Source: Qipengyuania algicida (GTDB taxonomy: Bacteria; Pseudomonadota; Alphaproteobacteria; Sphingomonadales; Sphingomonadaceae). From it: 64,000 bases of DNA. Positions 1-8,758 of this stretch are shown piece by piece. Numbering within the stretch: the stretch's first letter is position 1; each line of letters starts with the position of its first letter. The notes under the pieces were generated by a model. It saw nothing but the letters and a program-made list of their open reading frames with translations. It was not told the origin of the DNA and did no database searches. The DNA is taken from NCBI RefSeq assembly GCF_009828025.1, contig NZ_WTYA01000002.1:310001-374000 (forward strand). Direction: 5' to 3'. The translations under genes were made by a program, and so were the position numbers.

Positions 1-44
1 CGATGAGCTTGTCCAGGCGAGCGCCTTACGACGATCGATTTGTA

Positions 45-2027
45 TCATTCTACCTCATAACGCTCGGGTTGTGCCGTTTGCCGCACCGCCCGACCCTCGG
101 AGCGCGGCTGAGTGACCATGTGCACGAGATCAATCACGCCCGATGATCGGAACTCTGGCACAGCACGCTTGAGCAGTTCGTGAATGGCATGGGTATCAAA
201 GCGCTCTAATGCGCCCTCAAGACCGAGCATAACCGCTGAAAATTCACTCATGCTCATGTGAGCTTCGCGCGACTTAAGGATCAGTGGGTGGCGGGTTTCG
301 ATCGGATCATCGCCAATCAACAGCTCCTCGTGGAGCTTCTCTCCAGGCCGTAAGCCAACGATCGTGACCTCAATATCCCCATCCGGATTATTGTCGTCCT
401 TTACCGTCGAGCCCGACAGCTCAATCATTTTGTAAGCAAGGTCAGCGACGCGAACTGGCTCACCCATGTCCAGCAGAAACACTTCCCCGCCTTCAGCCAT
501 TGCACCAGCCTGAATGACCAGCTGCGCCGCCTCAGGAATTGTCATGAAGTAGCGCGTCACCTCAGGATGCGTAATTGTCAGAGGGCCACCGCGCGAGATC
601 TGCGAACGAAACAATGGGACGACCGAGCCGCTGGACCCAAGCACATTGCCGAAGCGAACCATGGAAAAGCGTGTTTCATTAGATTCTTCTGCGAGCGCCT
701 GAAGTGAAAGTTCCGCAAGGCGTTTGGTCGCCCCCATCACATTCGTTGGCCTAACTGCCTTGTCTGTCGATATGAGCACGAAATTTTCTACCCCTGCCGA
801 ACATGCAGCGAGCGCGGTGCGATAGGTACCGAAAACGTTATTCCAGACACCTTCCGCGATGTTCTCCTCGACCAGAGGTACGTGCTTGTATGCCGCGGCG
901 TGGTATAGCGTATCTGGCCGCCAAGCATCGAGGATTGTCGCCAAACGGGAGGCGTCGCGCACCGATCCAAGGAGGGGGACAAGGGTCGTTCGCAAGCAGG
1001 TTTCGATTGCCTTGAGTTCTCTGTCGATCGCGTATAGGGAATATTCATTCTGCTCGAATAATATCAAAGTACGAGGACCCGTTCGCAGGATCTGACGACA
1101 AAGCTCGCTCCCTATAGAACCGCCTGCCCCCGTCACCATAACAACTTTGTCTCGAATATGGCGCGCGAACAACGCTTCGTCTGGCTCAACAGGATCCCGC
1201 CCCAGTAGGTCCTCGATATCCAAGGGTCGCAACGCATTAACTTCCACACGACCGTTTGCGAGATCCATCAAACCCGGGACCGTTCGCACATTGACGTTCA
1301 ACTTTCGAAGTTGGTCAAGTATCTCTCCGCGTCGCTTTCGGCTTGCAGATGGCATCGCAAGCAGGATGTCGGAAATGCCCCGCTTTTCAACAATCTTTGG
1401 AAGTAGGGACGGGCTGTAGATGTGTTTTCCGTTGAGGACTGACCGTTGCAACAATCGATCGTCATCGACAAACCCCTGCAAATCCATCTCCCGGCTGCCA
1501 ATAACCGCAGAGGCTAGTTGCCGCCCAGAGGCGCCGGCCCCGTAAATAAGCACTCTCGTGCGATTACTTCGAACCTGCATATTGCCGAGAACCGAGCCCA
1601 GTGCAATCCGACTTATTGAAAGAGCAAGAAAATACAATAGCGGCTGAATCAAGCCCACTGTTCTGGGAACACCATGCACGCCGAGCAGCAGGAAAACTGC
1701 AGAATAAAACATCGCGTAAACGAAGCATGCTCGGGCAATTCCGACTAGAGCCTCAAGGCCTATGTGTCGGAATAAGGCCCTGTATAGGCCAAATAACCAA
1801 AATATTGGAAGTGCAGATAATGATAGAAGTGCGGCAATCCACTGACTGCCATAAAGATAGTTCCAAGCACCAAGACGAAGGTAGAATGCCAGCCACACTG
1901 CCGCTAGTGCGAGGCAGGCATCAATCAGAATCACAATTATCCGCTTGGCAGATCGTGGAAGCCCCAGAGAATCATGAATAATTCGCCGGGCTTGGTCTTG
2001 AACCAATAACAAAATTCTCGAGAACAT
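45..2027 (-). CDS. Membrane-bound nucleoside-diphosphate-sugar 4,6-dehydratase (CapD/PglF/WbpM type)
   Basis: Family role: C4/C6 dehydration (and C5 epimerisation in some members) of a UDP-HexNAc at the inner membrane, the first step toward bacillosamine or other deoxy-amino sugars of surface glycans. About four hydrophobic segments fill the first ~150 residues, followed by a Rossmann-like fold (GAGASGRQLA) and a second SDR domain with VTGAGGSIGSELCR. The TDK motif of STDKAVRPTNVMGATKR marks the catalytic region of long CapD proteins. The frame stays open to 2114, but I start at ATG 2027 (GTG 2030 is equally possible) because the protein then begins just before the first membrane segments; this gives 660 aa, normal for the family. 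It is divergent from the aminotransferase and sugar-phosphate transferase genes, which fit the next steps of the same pathway. Confidence 0.9.
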   Translation of the reverse strand: MFSRILLLVQDQARRIIHDSLGLPRSAKRIIVILIDACLALAAVWLAFYLRLGAWNYLYGSQWIAALLSLSALPIFWLFGLYRALFRHIGLEALVGIARACFVYAMFYSAVFLLLGVHGVPRTVGLIQPLLYFLALSISRIALGSVLGNMQVRSNRTRVLIYGAGASGRQLASAVIGSREMDLQGFVDDDRLLQRSVLNGKHIYSPSLLPKIVEKRGISDILLAMPSASRKRRGEILDQLRKLNVNVRTVPGLMDLANGRVEVNALRPLDIEDLLGRDPVEPDEALFARHIRDKVVMVTGAGGSIGSELCRQILRTGPRTLILFEQNEYSLYAIDRELKAIETCLRTTLVPLLGSVRDASRLATILDAWRPDTLYHAAAYKHVPLVEENIAEGVWNNVFGTYRTALAACSAGVENFVLISTDKAVRPTNVMGATKRLAELSLQALAEESNETRFSMVRFGNVLGSSGSVVPLFRSQISRGGPLTITHPEVTRYFMTIPEAAQLVIQAGAMAEGGEVFLLDMGEPVRVADLAYKMIELSGSTVKDDNNPDGDIEVTIVGLRPGEKLHEELLIGDDPIETRHPLILKSREAHMSMSEFSAVMLGLEGALERFDTHAIHELLKRAVPEFRSSGVIDLVHMVTQPRSEGRAVRQTAQPERYEVE

Positions 2028-2202
2028 CACGTGACCCGCATTAAACTTTTCGTGCGGCGGATATAGTGCAAAGTAGCAGCAAAGCCTAGCTTGGGCCGGA
2101 ATGAAACCCGGCACTCGCTAACACACGGAAAGGTAATCAAAGGAGAAAACCTGACGAGGCGCCCTTGATGGACGACAAGGCCCGCAATATGGCTGCTGCA
2201 TA

Positions 2203-2218
2203 AGCCGCCTTAGCGGCT
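2203..2218. other. Short perfect hairpin in the divergent intergenic region
   Basis: AGCCGC-CTTA-GCGGCT forms a 6-bp perfect stem with a 4-nt loop, 20 nt before the TTG start of the aminotransferase gene. There is no T tract. It could be a regulatory stem in the leader; no function is shown. Confidence 0.3.
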
Positions 2219-2238
2219 CAATCCGCGAGGACTTTCCG

Positions 2239-3402
2239 TTGACAAAACCCTTCCTGCCATTCGCCATGCCCGATATCGGAGCGCACGAGCAGGAGGCCGT
2301 CTGCAAAGCGCTGTCTTCTGGGTGGCTGACAACAGGCCCAGTAACCAAGCGCTTCGAGTGCGACTTCGCTGCTTTTCTTGGCGAAGAAATTGAAACAATT
2401 GCGGTAAACTCAGCCACCTCGGGGCTTCATCTCGCCCTTGAGGCGCTTGGAGTTGGCGTTGGCGACGAGGTCATTGTGCCTTCGCTGACTTTCACTGCAA
2501 CAGCTGAAGTCGCCAGGTATCTTGGCGCTGATCCGGTGTTCGTAGAGGTGATGCGGGATTCTCTAACAATGGACCCAGACAGTGTGCGTAGGGCCATTTC
2601 ACCTCGAACCAAGGCGATCATACCCGTTCATTACGGTGGGATCTCTTGCGACATGCCGCGCCTACTAGAACTTGCGCGCGAGGTAGGCGTGGCGGTAGTC
2701 GAAGACGCGGCGCACGCGCTTCCTACGACCTGTAAAGGAAAGCTCATTGGTACGCTCGATAGCGATATTACCGTTTTCAGCTTTTACGCTAATAAGACGA
2801 TGACGACCGGCGAGGGCGGTATGATCGTTACCCGCTCGAAGGAGCTTGCAAAGCGCATGAAGATCATGCGGCTGCACGGAATTGACCGCGATGCTTTCGA
2901 GCGATTTCGATCGGAGAGGCCGAGCTGGTATTATGAGGTTGTGGCTCCGGGGTTCAAATACAACCTCACAGACCTGGCATCGGCGATTGGTATCGAGCAA
3001 CTCAAGCGATTACCTGAGTTTCTAGAACGGCGTACTGTTCTAGCACAGCGCTATCACGAAGAACTCGCCCATTTGCCTCTCGTGCTTCCGGCGCAGTCGC
3101 CGACCGGCGACACGCACGCGTGGCATTTGTATGTTGTGCGGTTGAGCGATGAAGCGATTGCCAATGCGGTTGAGCGAGATTGGGTCATTCGCGAACTTGC
3201 TGACAAAGGCATCGGGACCAGCGTTCACTATGTACCGCTTCATCGGCAACCATACTGGCGCGACCGCTATGGTCTTTTACCGGGCGACTTTCCTGTGACC
3301 GAAGCCGCCTATCAGAGTATGTTCTCGATCCCTATATACACTCGCATGACACAGGATGACCAACAAAGAGTCATCGAAGCCCTTCACGCCGTCCTAAGTT
3401 AA
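2239..3402 (+). CDS. DegT/DnrJ/EryC1/StrS aminotransferase (sugar aminotransferase, PglE-like role)
   Basis: PLP-dependent aminotransferase family that converts a 4-keto nucleotide sugar to a 4-amino sugar. Visible family marks: SGWLTTGP near the N terminus, NSATSGLHLAL for cofactor phosphate binding, VPSLTFTATAE, VVEDAAHALP with the PLP-pyridine Asp, and FSFYANKTMTTGEGGM with the likely Schiff-base Lys. The length of 387 aa is normal. The best start is TTG 2239, since GAGGA sits 8 nt upstream; ATG 2266 is the alternative. The stop overlaps the start of the next gene as TAATG. With the divergent 4,6-dehydratase and the following phosphoglycosyltransferase it looks like a bacillosamine-type module. 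The exact sugar is an inference. Confidence 0.9.
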   Translation: MTKPFLPFAMPDIGAHEQEAVCKALSSGWLTTGPVTKRFECDFAAFLGEEIETIAVNSATSGLHLALEALGVGVGDEVIVPSLTFTATAEVARYLGADPVFVEVMRDSLTMDPDSVRRAISPRTKAIIPVHYGGISCDMPRLLELAREVGVAVVEDAAHALPTTCKGKLIGTLDSDITVFSFYANKTMTTGEGGMIVTRSKELAKRMKIMRLHGIDRDAFERFRSERPSWYYEVVAPGFKYNLTDLASAIGIEQLKRLPEFLERRTVLAQRYHEELAHLPLVLPAQSPTGDTHAWHLYVVRLSDEAIANAVERDWVIRELADKGIGTSVHYVPLHRQPYWRDRYGLLPGDFPVTEAAYQSMFSIPIYTRMTQDDQQRVIEALHAVLS

Positions 3403-4007
3403 TGTCCAAACGCCTGTTCGATATTTTTGGCAGTCTACTCGGTCTTGTTTTGCTATTACCAGTCTTCCTGGTCATAGCGATAGCAATAAAGCTTGAAAGC
3501 AGTGGTCCCGTTTTCTTCCGACAAATTCGTATTGGCAAAGACGAAGTTCCATTCCGTATTCACAAATTTCGGACCATGCGGGTTGAGCAAATGACTAGTG
3601 CTTCCAAGGTCACCGCCCTAGGGGATCCTCGGATCACACCACTTGGTGCGAAGTTAAGACGGTACAAAATTGACGAGTTGCCGCAGCTTATAGATGTTCT
3701 CAATGGAGCGATGAGCTTGGTCGGACCAAGGCCCGAAGTGCCAATCTTCGTTAAAGCCTATCCAGATCATATTAGAGCCCGAGTTTTTTCGGTGAAGCCC
3801 GGCATTACTGAGCGATCATCAGCGGAGTTCATCGACGAAGAGAGATTGCTAGCATCTTCAGATGACCCGCATTCTTACTATATTACTAATATACTACCAA
3901 GAAAGTTAGCCTTGAATTTGGAGTATGTGGACAACGTTAGCTTAATAAATGACCTGAAAATCATATGTGCCACACTTCTTATTCTCTTCAAGCGAAGCTC
4001 AAACTGA
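3402..4007 (+). CDS. Initiating sugar-phosphate transferase (bacterial sugar transferase family, PglC-like)
   Basis: Phosphoglycosyltransferase that moves a sugar-1-phosphate from a UDP-sugar to undecaprenyl phosphate, starting assembly of a lipid-linked glycan. It is a 201-aa monotopic protein: an N-terminal hydrophobic re-entrant helix (about residues 8-30), then the family signatures GPVFFRQIRIGKD, HKFRTMR, the catalytic DE of YKIDELPQL, and MSLVGPRPE. This is the short PglC-like form, not the long WbaP form. It is translationally coupled to the aminotransferase gene (TAATG overlap). No PglD-type acetyltransferase is seen in the window, so a full UDP-diNAcBac pathway needs one elsewhere. 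Confidence 0.9.
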   Translation: MSKRLFDIFGSLLGLVLLLPVFLVIAIAIKLESSGPVFFRQIRIGKDEVPFRIHKFRTMRVEQMTSASKVTALGDPRITPLGAKLRRYKIDELPQLIDVLNGAMSLVGPRPEVPIFVKAYPDHIRARVFSVKPGITERSSAEFIDEERLLASSDDPHSYYITNILPRKLALNLEYVDNVSLINDLKIICATLLILFKRSSN

Positions 4008-4090
4008 ACGAATGACCAAACGACAACGGCCAGTTCATGGGAACGACTTCATGTCATCGGGCAAAAGTTCCGAGTGAGGTCGGCGCCGCA

Positions 4091-4117
4091 CGTGCCTGGG
4101 GCCTGCCCCCAGACACG
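4091..4117. other. GC-rich hairpin upstream of the IS element
   Basis: CGTGCCTGGGG and CCCCAGACACG form an 11-bp stem with one mismatch around a short loop. It lies between the sugar transferase stop and the left end of the IS. It may terminate the polysaccharide operon, though no T tract follows, or be a relic of another mobile element. Confidence 0.35.
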
Positions 4118-4140
4118 TTACCATCCCATCAAACATGGAG

Positions 4141-4188
4141 TGCTCTGCCACCTGAATTTTGGACCATTCGCAGTTAGAGTTTTCCGCC
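4141..4188 (+). repeat. Left terminal inverted repeat of the IS3-family element
   Basis: Aligns with the reverse complement of 5400-5446 with matching blocks TGC, CTGC, ACC, GGACC, CG and GAGTTTTCCGCC and one 1-nt gap. Confidence 0.8.
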
Positions 4189-4221
4189 GTAGACATCCTT
4201 GGCTGGACTAGGAGTTACGGC

Positions 4222-4538
4222 ATGAGCCGAAGGCAGGCGAAGCCAACGCATCGAAGTTCACTGACGCGCAGAAGGCGTTCGTCATCAAGCAAGGCGAGGA
4301 AGGCACGCCGGTGGCGGAGATCTGCCGCAAGGCAGGCATCAGCCAGGCGACTTACTTCAACTGGAAGAAGAAATATGCTGGCCTGATGCCGTCGGAGATG
4401 CGGCGGATGCGTGAGCTGGAAGACGAGAACGGACGGTTGAAGAAGATCGTTGCCGATCTGACCCTGGATCGGGAGATGTTGCAGGACGTCATCCGCCGGA
4501 GCCGCAGGCGGCCAAGCGAAGCGCGGCCAACGCTCTGA
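4222..4538 (+). pseudogene. IS3-family transposase OrfA, N-terminus frameshifted
   Basis: The OrfA helix-turn-helix protein is clear in one frame: FTDAQKAFVIKQGEEG, then PVAEICRKAGISQATYFNWK and a leucine-zipper-like region RELEDENGRLKKIVADL. That frame has no ATG, GTG or TTG between an upstream TAG (4209) and GTG 4311. The natural ATG at 4222 lies in another frame. A 5-nt near-duplication (GCGAA followed by GCCAA around 4239-4248) would explain the shift; that is inference. The C-terminal part through 4538 is intact. Confidence 0.75.
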
Positions 4539-4539
4539 G

Positions 4540-5439
4540 GCCGGATCGGAAGCGCGAGCTGGTCGACGGGATGCTGGCGGACTGGGGCGTGTCGATCCGG
4601 AGGGCCTGCCGGGCACTGCCGTTCGACACTTCCAGTTATCACTACCAGTCCCGTCGTACCGATCCGGCCTTTCTGAAGAAGCGTATCAAGGATATCTGCG
4701 AGACGCATGTCCGCTACGGCTATCGGCGTGTGTATTACATCCTGCACCGGGACGGTTGGTGCGTGAACCTGAAGAAGGTCTACAGGCTTTACAGGGAGTT
4801 GGGCCTGCAGCTGCGGAACAAGACGCCCAAGCGGCGGGTCAAGGCGAAGCTACGGGAGGATCGGGCGCCGGCGATCAGGCCGAACGATGTCTGGGCAATG
4901 GACTTCGTGCACGATGAGCTGGCGACTGGTCGCAAGTTGCGCATCCTGACAGTGGTCGACACGTTCTCCCGGCTATCGCCGGTGATCGATCCCCGGTTCA
5001 GCTATCGCGGTGAGGACGTGGTTGCCACGCTGGAACAGGCATGCAGGAAGGTCGGCTATCCGAAGACTATCAGGGTGGACAATGGCAGCGAGTTCATCTC
5101 GCGGGACATGGATCTGTGGGCTTACCAGCGCGGTGTGATCCTGGAGTTGGCTGCGCCGCCCTTCGGGTCTCCCGCCCTGGCAAGCCCACAGACAATGCGT
5201 TCATCGAAGCGTTCAACAGCAAGCTGCGCAGCGAGTGCCTGAACGCCCACTGGTTCCTGTCGTTGCAAGATGCTTGCGAAAAGCTGGAGGCGTGGCGTAG
5301 ACACTACAACGAAGAGCGACCGCACAGCGCGATCGGGAATATCCCCCCGATCATGCTGGCAAACTCAGCCGGTGAAACCAGCCCACCGGATCTGAGAAAG
5401 GCGGAAAACTCCAGGCCCGAGCGGTCCAAGGTTGGGTAG
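4540..5439 (+). pseudogene. IS3-family transposase OrfB (DDE integrase), internal frameshift
   Basis: The first part (from TTG 4571 or a little upstream) carries the HTH_21-like region (VRYGYRRVYYILHRDGW) and the rve integrase core with Asp residues in NDVWAMDFVHDE and IRVDNGSEF. Near 5145-5170 the reading frame changes; the C-terminal part with the catalytic Glu (PGKPTDNAFIEAFN) and HYNEERPHSAIG continues in another frame to 5439. The text between CTGGA and TCTCCCGCCCTGG holds about 23 nt more than the family pattern would need, consistent with a small insertion. The catalytic Glu is split from the two Asp residues, so OrfB is likely inactive. Confidence 0.75.
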
Positions 5440-5446
5440 CAGTGCA
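5400..5446 (-). repeat. Right terminal inverted repeat of the IS3-family element
   Basis: Reverse complement begins TGCACTGCTACC and matches the left end; see the entry at 4141. Confidence 0.8.
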
Positions 5447-5767
5447 CCCGCAATACGCTCCACCCATCACACCCAGCGATCGGCATCAAACCGGCGCAAG
5501 GCTTCACTGGAAATTATTAGAGACATCGGATTCAGACCATTCACAATTTCAGTAACGGAGACGCTCGGCGAGACTTTGCCGAACATACACGCACGGACGA
5601 TCGACGAAGAGATGTTGATGAACGTCGTGCCAATCATGAAAAATTTCAAAGCGGCGACGGAATTATCGAAGGCCGAGATGCCTGACTTTCTCGGAGTCGC
5701 GCCTCGTCAATTCCCAAATACAGTATACGCTGAAACCAAACTTCCAATTTCTATGGCCGATCCTTAG
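5447..5767 (+). pseudogene. Unrecognised ORF remnant beside the IS (possible 3' fragment of a disrupted gene)
   Basis: An open frame runs from inside the IS end (ATG 5432) to TAG 5767, and everything after 5446 is non-IS sequence (about 106 codons). The product shows no motif I can assign. It has no start of its own near the IS edge and converges on, and overlaps by 17 nt, the O-antigen ligase stop, so it may be the truncated end of a gene cut by the IS. Base composition is AT-rich like the rest of the island. It may equally be non-coding. Confidence 0.3.
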
Positions 5768-7142
5768 TTCTACTTGCGCCTCCAAGCCAAAATGCGGCAA
5801 TCGTAATTATAGCCATAATCATAGGTGTTCGTGCCGGATAGTCAGTTATGCTAGCAACCAACACTAAACCTAAAGCTCCCGATCCGACTTTAGGCAAAGT
5901 TGACCCAGGGCCATGAGCACGCCAAGCTCGTATACTTGCCAATGCCCACCAAATCACCGATGCGGCGAGCAGCAGAAGCGCCAAAATCCCTCCACTAAGA
6001 ATGACTTCAAGCCAGTCGTCGTGCGCATGGTTGAGATAAAGTGGGCTCAGCAGGCTGTCGGGCTCCCAAATCCGATAAACTGGATCGAACCCACCAAAGC
6101 CTGAGCCAACCGGGAAATAGGCTGAAATCATCTTAAGGATGACTGGAAGAGCCTTAACTCGTAAGTCTTGGCCCGCATGCATCTCTGTCAAGCGATTAAG
6201 AGCTACAGCTCGATCAAGAAAAATGCTCAAGCCGATTATCGTCGCCAGCGCCAGAAGGAACACGCCAATGATAAACAATTTCGACCGCTTGGGTATCTTA
6301 CCTAGAGCTTTTGCAAATTGAGTTCTGACTGCCAGCAAGCCGAGTACCACGCCGCTTACGCAAGTAAGGATTCCCATTCTCGATCCGGTTCCCAGTACAA
6401 TAAGCACGAAGAACGGGATGAGTGCAGAGCAGGCCATAATTCTCCAACGCTGGTGTTTACTTTCCGCAAACGCCCAAACGAGTGTCAGTATGCACCCGAT
6501 TGAGATAAAAAGCGCAAAATGATTTCGGTTCGCAAAGCATCCGCTGATTTCGCCGGATATGCTGAAATAAAATGGGTTTTTGAAATGAGCACCAGATATT
6601 TGCAACAAACCCAGAAAAGCTCCACCAAGTACAAGAAAAAACACGAATTCGAGAAGGCTCCTTTGGCGGCCTGTAGGTAGTTGTGAAATCAGAATTACTA
6701 CAACTAAAGGTACTACAAGCGAAGATAAAGCATTGACAGCCGCAGACGGGACTATCGCAATAGGTCTCCAAGGCTGAAGCTCTCCACTTGCCTGGGCCGC
6801 TGCCTGAAGCATCGCTCTTCCCGGTAACGAAGTCCACAAAGCTGGCGGAAGAGGCAAGAGTTGAATGGCGACAATTGTAATAGTCGCGAGGAGAATGACA
6901 AAAACAGGAGGCGAACGGCGCCATACAGGCTTCATTCCAAGCAAAATCATAACAAGCACGATAAGCCATGCGCTGGCACGGACGATGACCTGACCAGAGG
7001 CATCGGCTCGTGAGGATCCGCCAGCAAGCCAAAGTACCGTGAAAAATGCGCAAAGCAGCCAATAAGGGAAATTAAATCGAATCTGATTCGCGCGAGAATG
7101 TCCTCGGACTCCGCCTTGTCGTGGAAGCACTGCAAACTCCAA
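5751..7142 (-). CDS. O-antigen ligase / polymerase family membrane protein (Wzy_C)
   Basis: Polytopic inner-membrane protein of 463 aa with about ten to twelve hydrophobic segments. The conserved Wzy_C region shows GTGSRMGIL and, in the large periplasmic loop, the motif NHAHDDWLE, typical of WaaL/Wzy-type enzymes that join or polymerise lipid-linked glycans. Ligase and polymerase cannot be separated on sequence alone. It follows dTDP-glucose 4,6-dehydratase on the same strand after 34 nt, so both likely belong to one exopolysaccharide or LPS operon. Lower GC than the core genes downstream. Confidence 0.85.
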   Translation of the reverse strand: MEFAVLPRQGGVRGHSRANQIRFNFPYWLLCAFFTVLWLAGGSSRADASGQVIVRASAWLIVLVMILLGMKPVWRRSPPVFVILLATITIVAIQLLPLPPALWTSLPGRAMLQAAAQASGELQPWRPIAIVPSAAVNALSSLVVPLVVVILISQLPTGRQRSLLEFVFFLVLGGAFLGLLQISGAHFKNPFYFSISGEISGCFANRNHFALFISIGCILTLVWAFAESKHQRWRIMACSALIPFFVLIVLGTGSRMGILTCVSGVVLGLLAVRTQFAKALGKIPKRSKLFIIGVFLLALATIIGLSIFLDRAVALNRLTEMHAGQDLRVKALPVILKMISAYFPVGSGFGGFDPVYRIWEPDSLLSPLYLNHAHDDWLEVILSGGILALLLLAASVIWWALASIRAWRAHGPGSTLPKVGSGALGLVLVASITDYPARTPMIMAIITIAAFWLGGASRTKDRP

Positions 7143-7176
7143 TACGTAATCTCAGTGTTTTCAGATAATCGGGAAT

Positions 7177-8238
7177 TCAGTCTGAAAAAACAGTGGCACC
7201 TCGCCGTTTTGTGGCTCTGGCTGTCAAAAGCGGGCGCCACCAGCGCTCGTTAGCCAAATACCACAAGACAGTCTTGCGAAGACCGCTTTCAAAACTCTCT
7301 TCCGGATGCCAACCCAACTCGTCTTCAATTCTTTTAGTATCGATTGCATAGCGCATATCATGCCCCGGACGGTCTTCAACGAACGCAATTTGATCACTGT
7401 ATGAACTACGGTCAGGCTTTGGCACGAGTTCATCAAGGATAGCACACAAAGCCCTGACGACTTCTATGTTCTTTTTTTCACATTTACCGCCGATGTTGTA
7501 ACTACGGCCTGGAATTCCACTTTCGAAAATCATTTGCAGTGCGCGCGCATGATCAGCCACGTAGAGCCAGTCTCGAATTTGCTCACCCATCCCGTAAACC
7601 GGTAATTCCTGACCCTCCAAAGCTCGCAGAATCATGAGTGGAATGAGTTTCTCAGGGAAATGGTAGGGCCCATAATTGTTTGAGCAGTTTGATATGAGAA
7701 TGGGCAAATCGTAAGTATGGCCCCAAGCCGAAACCAAGTGATCAGACCCGGCCTTTGACGCCGAGTACGGTGAGCGCGGATCGTACGGCGTATTTTCCGT
7801 AAAAAGCCCAGTTGGACCTAAAGAACCATATACTTCGTCGGTGGATATGTGGTGAAATCGAAATTTTCTTCGATCTTCACTGTCCAAGCCGTCCCAATAG
7901 GCACGAGCCGCCTCGAGCATCGTGAAGGTTCCGACCAAATTTGTTTCCACAAATGTGCGGGGGCCATCGATAGAGCGATCGACATGGGTTTCAGCAGCAA
8001 GATGCGTGATCACGTTAGGGCGGAAGCTCGCTAGCGCCTCGCCAACAGACTTAGCGTCACATACGTCGCCGTGGACAAATCGGTAGTTCTTGCTCTTAGC
8101 TGCGTCAGCGACCGTTGAAAGGGAGCCCGCGTAAGTTAGTTTATCGTAATTGAGAACCTGGTGCTCCCCCTGCACGACAAGCTGACGGACCAACGCGGAG
8201 CCAATGAACCCTGCGCCGCCGGTAACGAAAACTCGCAT
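7177..8238 (-). CDS. rfbB: dTDP-glucose 4,6-dehydratase
   Basis: Makes dTDP-4-keto-6-deoxyglucose, a precursor of rhamnose and other 6-deoxy sugars. Extended SDR enzyme of 353 aa: NAD-binding [14 protein letters not shown] at the N terminus, [23 protein letters not shown] (catalytic Thr-Asp-Glu), the [12 protein letters not shown]yr/Lys pair, and [13 protein letters not shown], all typical of RmlB. The rfbA, rfbC and rfbD partners are absent from the window, so either the island is rearranged or they lie elsewhere. The region upstream of the start is a graveyard of insertion sequences. Confidence 0.93.
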   Translation of the reverse strand: MRVFVTGGAGFIGSALVRQLVVQGEHQVLNYDKLTYAGSLSTVADAAKSKNYRFVHGDVCDAKSVGEALASFRPNVITHLAAETHVDRSIDGPRTFVETNLVGTFTMLEAARAYWDGLDSEDRRKFRFHHISTDEVYGSLGPTGLFTENTPYDPRSPYSASKAGSDHLVSAWGHTYDLPILISNCSNNYGPYHFPEKLIPLMILRALEGQELPVYGMGEQIRDWLYVADHARALQMIFESGIPGRSYNIGGKCEKKNIEVVRALCAILDELVPKPDRSSYSDQIAFVEDRPGHDMRYAIDTKRIEDELGWHPEESFESGLRKTVLWYLANERWWRPLLTARATKRRGATVFSD

Positions 8239-8494
8239 TCAAATACCCTTAGATTGATTCATATCGAGCTCGGCAGTCTTGAACCAGCATGCTTTTCAAA
8301 AGAATCGAAACATTCAACAAAGACCACTTGGATATTTCAAGTCCAAGATATGGCTGGCAAAAAATCGTCCTAATCTACGAAAGCTGGCCAATCAACCAAC
8401 TCCATTGAACTGTCTTCTTTAAGTCAGGCGGCGTGGACAAGTTGGTTGACGTTGCGCTGGTTGGTTGATGCAAAGCTGCCCTTTGGAGGCGGGT
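8239..8494. other. Non-coding AT-rich stretch upstream of rfbB
   Basis: No gene, hairpin or recognisable repeat was seen here. It should contain the rfbB promoter on the minus strand, but I could not pick convincing -35/-10 boxes. Confidence 0.4.
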
Positions 8495-8690
8495 TTGAGG
8501 CGCGGCGATCTCACTGAAGCAGAATGGCGTGTTTTGACGGGAATGCGACTGATTTAGGCATGTGCGAACTGCGTCCTTAGGCCAGCCGTGCGATCAACAA
8601 CGGCATATTCTGGCGATTTCGCTGCGGCACGCGATGAAACGACGTCCCGTCCAAATACTGAAGTTGGAACGCGATCGATCGGCAGCTGCG
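8495..8690 (+). pseudogene. IS5-family transposase N-terminal remnant
   Basis: Two short stretches in shifted frames recall the start of IS5-family transposases: GDLTEAEWRVL (8504-8536) and, after a frame change, RAINNGIFWRFRCGTR, a stop, and NDVPSKY (about 8585-8670). Stops and frameshifts make this non-functional. Ends cannot be defined. Confidence 0.55.
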
Positions 8691-8758
8691 GTTTCGTGAC
8701 CCCCTGCTTTTCCTCCAAGTTGGATTAGAGTCCGGCCCTACGAGACGGACGGACGATA

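Larger units (their letters stand above)
4141..5446 (+). mobile_element. IS3-family (IS407-like) insertion sequence, degenerate
   Basis: Imperfect terminal inverted repeats of about 48 bp bound the element. The left end starts TGCTCTGCCACC and the right end, read inward on the other strand, starts TGCACTGCTACC; both share GGACC and GAGTTTTCCGCC at matching places (4141-4188 and about 5400-5446). Ends are TG...CA as usual for IS3. Both orfA and orfB appear broken, so the copy is probably immobile by itself. The flanks (GGAG left, CCCG right) show no target duplication, which suggests later rearrangement or an old insertion. Confidence 0.85.
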
